The position numbers were made by a program, and so were the translations under genes. From positions 1 through 45,535 of the forward strand of contig JAFUYP010000066.1 in assembly GCA_017470535.1 (NCBI GenBank): a DNA stretch of 45,535 nucleotides, read 5' to 3'. The notes under the pieces were generated by a model. It did no database searches and was not told the DNA's origin. It worked only from the letters and a program-made list of their open reading frames with translations. Positions 39,681-45,535 of the stretch are shown one piece after another. How positions within the stretch are numbered: position 1 is the stretch's first letter; each line of letters opens with the position of its first letter. This DNA comes from Ruminococcus sp. Lineage in GTDB: Bacteria > Bacillota > Clostridia > Oscillospirales > Ruminococcaceae.

Positions 39681-40701
39681 CTTCCTCACCTGCCATGTAT
39701 AACTCACCGTCAAAGAACCTCTCCTGAAAGCATATGATCTCAAGTATCTGCTCTTTTGTAAACCTGCAGCCGTCCTTTGCAACTATCCACTTGTCCTCGT
39801 TGTCATTTAGCCTGTGATATACAGCTATCACCTTTCCCTCAAAGCTCTTTACAGGCTTATCCTCACCAAGATAGTAAATATCCTGCTCAGCCCCGTCACC
39901 GGCGAATACACCGTCCACATATCCGTAATTCACATGGTATATAAGCCCCTTTATCCTCGGATGCTCCGTGCCTTTCGGTCTGTCGATACTTCCCCTTACG
40001 GTACTCCCCAGTATCTTTGAGTAGTCGGGCTTTATATCAGCCTTTACACACCTTGCCTCAATAAAATAATGCTTTTCGTTTTTCCACCTGCCGTCATAAA
40101 AGCAGTCGTCTATGTGCCGTACCTTTGTAAGCTCGAAGTCCTTAAACAGCTCTTCAATGTTTTCCCTGTCGGCAAAGTAGTGCATAACGCCCTCTTCCGG
40201 CGGAGTCGTCTTTATAAGCGTGTTTTCATCTACTCTCGGTAAGCTCCCCTGAGTGTAAGAGTATGTTTCCTTTGAGCAGAGCGTCATAAATACTGTGCCT
40301 CCGGGCTTCAGTACACGCCTTATCTCCTGCATTAATATTTTCATACCCTTGCTGTCGGTGTGTCCTGCCGAGTGCATGGCAAATACCGCCCCGAACGCCG
40401 AGTCTGCAAACGGCAGCGAGCTCATATCCGCACATTTGCAAAGAATGTCAACGCCCTTTTCCCGGCTAAGACTTTTAAGACTGTCAACAGCCACCTGTGA
40501 TATATCCACACCGGTGACCTTAAAGCCACTCTGTGCAAATAATAAAGCGTGCCTTCCAAGTCCGCACCCGAGGTCCAGAACGCTCCTTATACCTTCACGT
40601 TTCCACTTGTCAGCGTAGTAATAGCTTTCCTCGCATGGGATAAGCCAGCTTTCTTTGTTTTCTACCCTTTCCCAGTCAAAGGGGTCATTTTTCCTTGTCA
40701 T
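39673..40701 (-). CDS. SAM methyltransferase fused to a pyrophosphatase-like domain
   Basis: A 342-residue, two-part protein. Residues ~40-145 are a class I methyltransferase: motif I VLDLGCGLGRHAL, acidic VTGVDIS, and the KPGG loop (RRVLKPGGTVFMTL). Residues ~230-340 resemble the small inorganic-pyrophosphatase-like proteins of Clostridia: GSIDRPKGTEHP, NYGYVDGVFAGDGAEQDIYYLG, KVIAVYHRLNDNEDKWIVA and CFQERFF. The Asp cluster DGAEQD fits metal binding. The start ATG 40701 makes an ATGA overlap with the gene before it, which decides it over the in-frame GTG at 40713. The methyl acceptor is unknown. Confidence 0.85.
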   Translation of the reverse strand: MTRKNDPFDWERVENKESWLIPCEESYYYADKWKREGIRSVLDLGCGLGRHALLFAQSGFKVTGVDISQVAVDSLKSLSREKGVDILCKCADMSSLPFADSAFGAVFAMHSAGHTDSKGMKILMQEIRRVLKPGGTVFMTLCSKETYSYTQGSLPRVDENTLIKTTPPEEGVMHYFADRENIEELFKDFELTKVRHIDDCFYDGRWKNEKHYFIEARCVKADIKPDYSKILGSTVRGSIDRPKGTEHPRIKGLIYHVNYGYVDGVFAGDGAEQDIYYLGEDKPVKSFEGKVIAVYHRLNDNEDKWIVAKDGCRFTKEQILEIICFQERFFDGELYMAGEEDA

Positions 40702-40952
40702 AAGCCTTCCCACCTGTCATAAGTATCGGGGCAGAAGCTCTCCCCTGCCGCCGCACGCATCTCAACAAAGCAGCCGCATAAAGAGCATATACCATTACTC
40801 AGATTATTACATTCAAGACACTCTGCCAGTCTTTTTTCATAAACTTTTTCATCAGCTCTTTTTTCATCGTCCATAAGAGCTATTTTCTGTTTAATATTTT
40901 TATATATTCCGTCAAAGTCCGTCTCACTCAACAGACATCTTCTGCATATCAT
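40698..40952 (-). CDS. Small Cys-rich protein, DUF6171-like
   Basis: An 84-residue protein with paired cysteines at both ends: MICRRCLL, then RLAECLECNNL, GICSLCGCFVEMRAA and FCPDTYDRW. The pattern suggests one or two zinc sites. I believe this matches the Firmicute family DUF6171, whose role is unknown. It is coupled on both sides: its ATG shares a base with the GH51 stop (TAATG), and its stop overlaps the methyltransferase start (ATGA). Confidence 0.8.
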   Translation of the reverse strand: MICRRCLLSETDFDGIYKNIKQKIALMDDEKRADEKVYEKRLAECLECNNLSNGICSLCGCFVEMRAAAGESFCPDTYDRWEGL

Positions 40953-42421
40953 TACTGTACAGTCACAGCCACTACCGAGCAGGGCGGCATTTTGATCATC
41001 ACCCTGCCGTTTTCAATTTTTACATCATAAGGTCTTGCAGATACATTTTCCTCTTTTCCGAAGTCATTGTATGCGTGAACGTCCGCATTCACTATCATAG
41101 CCTCGGCATTTTTAGCTTCAAATCCGGTTATTTCGCTTTCTATCTCGTATTCATTTTCAAGCGAGCAGTTTGCGACAGTAATGGTCATCTTTCCGTCACG
41201 CACCGATACGCTCTGAGTTATAGCCGCAACACCGCCCTCGATCTTTTCATTTTCAACATGGCTGTAAACCAGCTCACCGCCCTGATGCCCCTTGTATAGC
41301 TTCATCACATAGAATGTCGGTGTCTTCACAAGGTATCTGCCCTCGGTGAGTATAACAGACTGTAAAACATTCACCGCCTGTGCTAAATTTGCCATTATCA
41401 CCCTGTCCGAATGTTTGTTGAAAAGGTCAAGATTGATAGCCGAAACGATAGCATCACGCATAGTGTTCTGCTGATATAAAAATCCCGGGTTGGTGCCCTC
41501 CATAACATCATACCAGCAGCCCCACTCGTCAACGATAAGCCCTATCTTACGCTCGGGGTCGTACCTGTCCATGATGTTTGTGTGCTGTGTGAGCAGCTCG
41601 TCCATTCTCCATGTAGAAACGAGCGTCTTGTAATACTCCTCATCATCAAAGCTCACACTGTCGCCCTTTTTGTTCCAGTCGCCGGTCGGTACAGTGTAGT
41701 AATGTAACGATAACCCCTGCGCCTGATGCGGAGCTATGTTTTTCATCATAGTTTCAGTCCAGTAATAGTCGTCAGCATTCGGTCCGCAGGCTATCCTGAA
41801 AAGCTCATTTCCGCTGTGGTTCTTGCAAAAGCTCTGATAGCGCTTGTATTCGTCCGCATAGTACTCCGCTCTCATGTTTCCGCCGCAGCCCCAGTTTTCG
41901 TTTCCGATACCTAAGTATTTTAGCTTCCATGCTTTCTCCCGACCGTTTTTGCGCCTTTCGTCTGCCATAGGACAAACGTTGTCAGAGGTCATGTACTCTA
42001 CCCACTTGGAAAGCTCCTCTACCGTGCCGCTGCCTAAGTTCCCTGCGATGTACGGCTCGCACCCCACCAGCTCGCAAAGCTCAAAAAACTCGTGTGTCCC
42101 GAAGGAATTGTCCTCCGTCACACCGCCCCAGTTGGTGTTTATCATTTTTGGTCTGTCAGCCTTGTCGCCTATTCCGTCACGCCAGTGGTATTCGTCCGCA
42201 AAGCAGCCGCCCGGCCAGCGCAGTACAGGAACATCTATCTCCTTGAAAGCCTCTATAACATCATTTCTTATCCCGTGAGTGTTTGGGATATCACTGTTTT
42301 CCCCGACATATATGCCATTGTATATGCACCTTCCCAGATGCTCGGTAAAATGTCCGTATATCTCCCTGTTGATGTGAGAACGCCTGTCTCTTGCATTGAT
42401 AGTCATGTGTAGTTTTTTCAT
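40952..42421 (-). CDS. GH51 alpha-L-arabinofuranosidase
   Basis: A 489-residue cytoplasmic retaining glycosidase that removes arabinofuranose from arabinoxylan or arabinan oligomers. A TIM barrel holds acid/base Glu175 (GIGNENWGCGG) and nucleophile Glu299 (LIVDEWGCW). A C-terminal beta-sandwich completes the protein, and NREIYGHFTEHLGRCIY marks the start of the fold. No signal peptide. ATG 42421 has GGGAGG 8 bases upstream; longer in-frame reading is rejected for this reason. First gene of a four-gene operon with metal-binding and methyltransferase genes. Confidence 0.95.
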   Translation of the reverse strand: MKKLHMTINARDRRSHINREIYGHFTEHLGRCIYNGIYVGENSDIPNTHGIRNDVIEAFKEIDVPVLRWPGGCFADEYHWRDGIGDKADRPKMINTNWGGVTEDNSFGTHEFFELCELVGCEPYIAGNLGSGTVEELSKWVEYMTSDNVCPMADERRKNGREKAWKLKYLGIGNENWGCGGNMRAEYYADEYKRYQSFCKNHSGNELFRIACGPNADDYYWTETMMKNIAPHQAQGLSLHYYTVPTGDWNKKGDSVSFDDEEYYKTLVSTWRMDELLTQHTNIMDRYDPERKIGLIVDEWGCWYDVMEGTNPGFLYQQNTMRDAIVSAINLDLFNKHSDRVIMANLAQAVNVLQSVILTEGRYLVKTPTFYVMKLYKGHQGGELVYSHVENEKIEGGVAAITQSVSVRDGKMTITVANCSLENEYEIESEITGFEAKNAEAMIVNADVHAYNDFGKEENVSARPYDVKIENGRVMIKMPPCSVVAVTVQ

Positions 42422-42483
42422 AAAAAGAACCTCCCGATAATTACTTTTAGTTGAAATAATTTTTAATGAATGCTTTTGCACTC

Positions 42484-42512
42484 ATTATATCATATAATAC
42501 TATAAAAGTAAA
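42484..42512 (-). promoter_or_regulatory. Promoter of the GH51 operon
   Basis: Minus strand TTTACT (42507-42512), 17-base spacer, TATAAT (42484-42489). Upstream sequence to 42634 has no ORF; a poor cre-like match, TAAAAACGGGGTCA, lies near 42527. Confidence 0.55.
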
Positions 42513-42634
42513 GCAGTTTTGAGCATAAAAACGGGGTCAGTACCATTTAAGATCCTGCCCGAATTGAAGCCCGACCGCCGGACATTTATATCATTTCTCT
42601 GAAACGCTCTTCTCACCGACCGCTAAAAACCCTC

Positions 42635-42663
42635 TTTACAAACTAAAAAAAATAGTGTATAAT
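42635..42663 (+). promoter_or_regulatory. Promoter of the SGNH lipoprotein gene
   Basis: TTTACA (42635-42640), 17-base spacer, TATAAT (42658-42663), 39 bases before the start codon. Confidence 0.75.
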
Positions 42664-42702
42664 GTAAATACATATCATTCATTGAAGGAAGGAAGATATA
42701 AT

Positions 42703-44049
42703 ATGTTAAGGAAATTAATGGCGGCAGCACTTGCTGTGTCCATGACGGCTGTGTGCTTTACCGCCTGCGGCGACAGCTCGTCATCATCATCAGCCGGCTC
42801 GTCCGGTGCAGACTCATCACAGGTATCAACAGACAGTGCAGTCTCTCAGACAGACAGCGGCAGCGACGTAAACGCAGACCTCAAAGCCCCTGTTGCAGAC
42901 GGTCCTATCGACATCACACAGGGCATGACAGAGAATATGCTCACTCGCTCCATACACTATGAGGGCGATACCACACGCCTTGCCAATAAGCTCAAGGAAG
43001 CAAAGAGCGAGGATAACGATAAGATCTGGAACATCGTGTTCTTAGGCGACTCTATCACAGCAGGCAGTACGACCTCAAAGGGCGAATATACCTTTGTGAA
43101 CCGCTTTACTCTCTGGTGGAAGGATAATGTAAACAAGAAGTCCAAGATCATCAATGCCGGTATCGGCGCTACAAACTCCTACTATGGCGTTCACCGCCTT
43201 GACAGGGACGTTTTTGTAAATACCCCCGACATCATATTCATAGAGTTTATAAATGATACAGGCGATATGTTCTATGAGTCAACAATGGAGAGCCTTATAA
43301 GAAAGTGCTTAGCTTATGAAACAAATCCGGCAGTCGTGCTGGTAGAGATGTCGCTTGACGGCGGCGGCAACGCTCAGGAGGTACACGAAGCTCCTGCCGA
43401 GAAATACGGCGTTCCGATATTATCCTATCACGATGCAGTTGATCCCGAGATAAAAGCCGGCAACCTTACATTCAAGTCCTCCGGCGGCGGTTCATCTGAT
43501 ACAGACGGTCTGTCCCCCGACGGCACACACCCGAACGACTACGGTCACCTCATGGTAGCACAGATGATTGAAAACTTCCTTGATAAGGTCGCAGCCGGTG
43601 CAGATGATGCCGGCGAGATAACACCTTTTGATACGTCGAGCGAGTCGGTAACAGGCGACCTTTATAAAGACGCAAGGATCTGTGACAGAAGCACCGGCGA
43701 CATCAAAGCCAAGGATCAGAAGGGCTTCAAGGACGAAAGCTCACCCTGGAATTTCAAGGAGGGCTGGACTGCGACAAACGCAGGCGATACTATCAGCTTT
43801 GATATGGAATTTAAAAACCTCGGTATGCTCTACCTTAAAACGATAGACGGCAAGACAGGTGCTGTAACAGTCACCATTGACGGCGAAGAGGTCAAGACGA
43901 TCGACGGCGACTTCCCGAACGGCTGGGGCGACTACGGTACTGATATAGAGGTATACCGTTCAGACGAAACTGCAAAGCATACAGTTACAGTCACAGTAAA
44001 CGACGGCGATAAGACCAAGTTCGAGATACTCGGCTGGCTGGTAAGCTGA
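42703..44049 (+). CDS. SGNH/GDSL-hydrolase lipoprotein, probable carbohydrate esterase
   Basis: A 448-residue surface lipoprotein. Signal peptide with lipobox FTAC (lipidated Cys near residue 20) and a Ser-rich linker to ~60. The SGNH domain (~105-305) shows block I FLGDSITAG with Ser117, a block II-like INAGIGATNS, block III EFINDTGD and block V DGTHPND with Asp273 and His276. A C-terminal beta-sandwich (~345-448) may bind sugar. The ATG 42703 follows AAGGAAGGAAG. Acetyl-xylan or acetyl-mannan esterase activity is a guess from domain type and the neighbouring GH51 and GH130 genes. It is divergent from the GH51 operon. Confidence 0.88.
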   Translation: MLRKLMAAALAVSMTAVCFTACGDSSSSSSAGSSGADSSQVSTDSAVSQTDSGSDVNADLKAPVADGPIDITQGMTENMLTRSIHYEGDTTRLANKLKEAKSEDNDKIWNIVFLGDSITAGSTTSKGEYTFVNRFTLWWKDNVNKKSKIINAGIGATNSYYGVHRLDRDVFVNTPDIIFIEFINDTGDMFYESTMESLIRKCLAYETNPAVVLVEMSLDGGGNAQEVHEAPAEKYGVPILSYHDAVDPEIKAGNLTFKSSGGGSSDTDGLSPDGTHPNDYGHLMVAQMIENFLDKVAAGADDAGEITPFDTSSESVTGDLYKDARICDRSTGDIKAKDQKGFKDESSPWNFKEGWTATNAGDTISFDMEFKNLGMLYLKTIDGKTGAVTVTIDGEEVKTIDGDFPNGWGDYGTDIEVYRSDETAKHTVTVTVNDGDKTKFEILGWLVS

Positions 44050-44065
44050 TGTAATAATAATGAGC

Positions 44066-44101
44066 CACCGCATTTTGTAAAGCAAAGTGCGGTGCTTTTT
44101 T
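44066..44101 (+). terminator. Terminator of the SGNH lipoprotein gene
   Basis: Twelve-base arms CACCGCATTTTG (44066-44077) and CAAAGTGCGGTG (44083-44094) with one G-U pair, then CTTTTTTG. Confidence 0.9.
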
Positions 44102-44221
44102 GTGCGAAAGCCACTCTTTCCTCCCGGCTTTTTCACCGCAGGCAGATGATACGTTCATGGAAGACTTCTCCAAATTCTGTGAACATTTTGTTAAACTTTC
44201 AAAGTATACGTTTACATCAAT

Positions 44222-44239
44222 TTTTAAAACGTTTTCAAA
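44222..44239 (+). promoter_or_regulatory. cre-like operator upstream of GH130
   Basis: TTTTAAAACGTTTTCAAA, near-palindromic. Its core TTAAAACGTTTTCA matches the CcpA cre consensus TGWAANCGNTNWCA except at the second base. It lies 13 bases before the -35 box. A weaker match, AGTATACGTTTACA, lies near 44202. CcpA or another LacI-family protein could bind; that is inference. Confidence 0.5.
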
Positions 44240-44252
44240 GACATAGGGGGGC

Positions 44253-44281
44253 TTGAAAAAATCTTGAAAATGTGTTTTAAT
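44253..44281 (+). promoter_or_regulatory. Promoter of the GH130 gene
   Basis: TTGAAA (44253-44258), 17-base spacer, TTTAAT (44276-44281), 65 bases before the start. 44102-44221 has no ORF. Confidence 0.55.
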
Positions 44282-44346
44282 AGAAGTGGAGAAATTTCAA
44301 CGAAAATTCTTACAAAATATAAACTAAATGAAAGGCGGAGAAAAGA

Positions 44347-45345
44347 ATGAGTGTTAAGGTTATTAATGGTCAGTCGATCCCGAATATGCCCTGGCAGGAT
44401 AAGCCGGAGGGCTGTAACGATGTTATCTGGAGATATGATGCAAATCCCATAATCCCCAGAGATCTTCTCAAAATGTCAAACTCTATCTTCAACAGCGCAG
44501 TAGTTCCTTTTAACGGCAAGTTCGCAGGCGTTTTCAGAGTTGACGACAAGCAGAGAAATATGGAGCTTCATGTAGGCTTTTCTGATGATGCTATACACTG
44601 GAACATAAACGAGGACAGGATAGTTTTCGAGCAGGCAGATAAGTCCACAGAGGACGTAAATCAGTGGGGCTACGGCTATGACCCGAGAGTATGCTTCATC
44701 GAGGACAGATATTGGGTAACATGGTGTAACGCATACGGCTGGAAGCCTACTATCGGCGTCGGCTATACATTTGACTTCAAGACATTCTATCAGTGCGAGA
44801 ACGCATTCCTGCCGTTCAACAGAAACGGCGTGCTTTTCCCGAGAAAGATAAACGGCAAGTATGTGATGTTCTCACGTCCTTCCGATTCAGGCCATACACC
44901 GTTCGGTGATATGTATCTGTCACAGTCGCCCGATATGAAGTACTGGGGCGAGCACAGACACGTTATGGGACCTCTTAAAGCATGGGAGTCCAAGAAGATC
45001 GGTGCAGGTCCTATCCCGATAGAGACTGACGAGGGCTGGCTGGTATTCTACCACGGCGTACTTGAGAGCTGTAACGGCTTTGTATATAGCTTCTCAGCTT
45101 GTATCCTTGATAAGGACGAGCCGTGGAAGGTAAAATACCGCTGCGCTGAATACCTCATCAATCCTCGTGAGATATATGAGACAGTCGGCGACGTTCAGAA
45201 CGTTACCTTCCCCTGCGCAACACTTTGCGACGCAGACACAGGCAGGATAGCTATTTACTACGGCTGTGCAGATACCTGCGTAAGCCTTGCATTCACAACA
45301 GTTGATTCAGTTGTAGAGTATGTAAAGAGCCATTCAAGCGTTTGA
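44347..45345 (+). CDS. GH130 beta-mannoside phosphorylase
   Basis: A 332-residue cytoplasmic five-bladed propeller that splits beta-1,4-mannosides with phosphate to give mannose-1-phosphate. Recognisable parts: [34 protein letters not shown], and the catalytic Asp112 in [16 protein letters not shown] lies near the phosphate site. The ~330-residue length fits the mannooligosaccharide phosphorylase type (R. albus RaMP2-like, GH130_2) better than the longer mannosylglucose type, but this is not proven. GGCGGAG is 6 bases before the ATG. A single gene here; the hairpin ACCACCC...GGGTGGT (45350-45374) follows its stop. Confidence 0.93.
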   Translation: MSVKVINGQSIPNMPWQDKPEGCNDVIWRYDANPIIPRDLLKMSNSIFNSAVVPFNGKFAGVFRVDDKQRNMELHVGFSDDAIHWNINEDRIVFEQADKSTEDVNQWGYGYDPRVCFIEDRYWVTWCNAYGWKPTIGVGYTFDFKTFYQCENAFLPFNRNGVLFPRKINGKYVMFSRPSDSGHTPFGDMYLSQSPDMKYWGEHRHVMGPLKAWESKKIGAGPIPIETDEGWLVFYHGVLESCNGFVYSFSACILDKDEPWKVKYRCAEYLINPREIYETVGDVQNVTFPCATLCDADTGRIAIYYGCADTCVSLAFTTVDSVVEYVKSHSSV

Positions 45346-45401
45346 TAAAACCACCCGGGGAGCATATGGGTGGTACTTATAAAAATACTTACATATTTTA
45401 T

Positions 45402-45535
45402 CGGGGGAAACCTTTCTGAAGAAAGGTTATCCCCCGAACCCCTTTCCAAAGACTTCTAATTTATTTTTTCATAAAGGGCATATATGCCCTTTATGAAAAA
45501 ATGGGTCAAAAGTTTTAGGAAGGGGGTCTGGGGGA
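45402..45535. repeat. Palindromic intergenic repeat element at the window end
   Basis: A stem-loop with arms CGGGGG/CCCCCG plus AACCTTTC/GAAAGGTT (45402-45436) leads into a larger inverted repeat: TCCCCCGAACCCCTTTCC (45430-45447) against GGAAGGGGGTCTGGGGGA at the window end. At the centre lies a 40-base perfect palindrome (45463-45502). No ORF. It resembles a non-autonomous mobile or REP-type element; the right edge is cut by the window. Confidence 0.7.

Overview
This window looks like chromosomal DNA of a fibre-degrading, mid-GC Firmicute of the Ruminococcus/Oscillospiraceae type. The evidence is a Bacillus-like dnaA-dnaN-S4-recF-remB-gyrB-gyrA block, a perfect CIRCE operator before groESL, strong AGGAGG-type ribosome sites with frequent GTG and TTG starts, a Gram-positive DNA polymerase I without a working proofreading motif, and intracellular and secreted plant-polysaccharide enzymes (GH5, GH36, GH43, GH51, GH130, an SGNH esterase-like lipoprotein). 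Genus is inferred from protein resemblance only; no database was searched.

Layout, left to right. 1-1250: a hairpin-type mobile element and a minus-strand AraC/response-regulator-like gene whose leader carries a terminator-like hairpin. 1486-3086: guaB. 3162-9461: a TetR repressor divergent from an MMPL/RND exporter and a secreted protein built of 28-residue repeats, with three matching operators in the intergenic region. 9469-13234: a minus-strand response regulator, sensor kinase and HtrA protease, which looks like an envelope-stress module. 13541-15653: groES-groEL. 15655-23724: a plus-strand run polA, GH36 alpha-galactosidase, CCA-adding enzyme, VanZ-like protein, GH43 enzyme. 23769-24813: a STAS antagonist and a degenerate RsbW-like partner. 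24814-27506: a secreted GH5 endoglucanase with four N-terminal repeats.

27513-37821 is the replication-initiation block, all on the minus strand: gyrA, a YcxB-like membrane protein, gyrB, remB, recF, an S4 protein, dnaN and dnaA. The dnaA-dnaN spacer is the best origin candidate. It lacks the classic TTATCCACA box but is crowded with GTTGA/TCAAC cores, including one TTTTCAACA. The DNA-reading loop of this DnaA is also changed from the usual GGRDHTTV to GKNHSTMT, which suggests a divergent DnaA box. A GC-rich palindromic element lies directly downstream of dnaA.

37959-45535: an orphan minus-strand terminator, an ECF transporter S component, a hypothetical gene, then a tightly overlapping minus-strand operon (GH51 arabinofuranosidase, a small Cys-rich DUF6171-like protein, a methyltransferase fused to a pyrophosphatase-like domain, and a CxxCxxxCC protein). 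The right end carries a divergent SGNH lipoprotein and a GH130 mannoside phosphorylase preceded by cre-like sites. The window ends in a repeat element centred on a 40-base perfect palindrome.

The items most worth following up are the altered DnaA loop with its possible new box, the methyltransferase-pyrophosphatase fusion operon, the TetR/MMPL/28-residue-repeat module, the hairpin mobile element that supplies the htrA stop codon, and the terminator-like hairpin at the very 5' end of the AraC-type gene transcript. I saw no CRISPR array, tRNA, rRNA or prophage.
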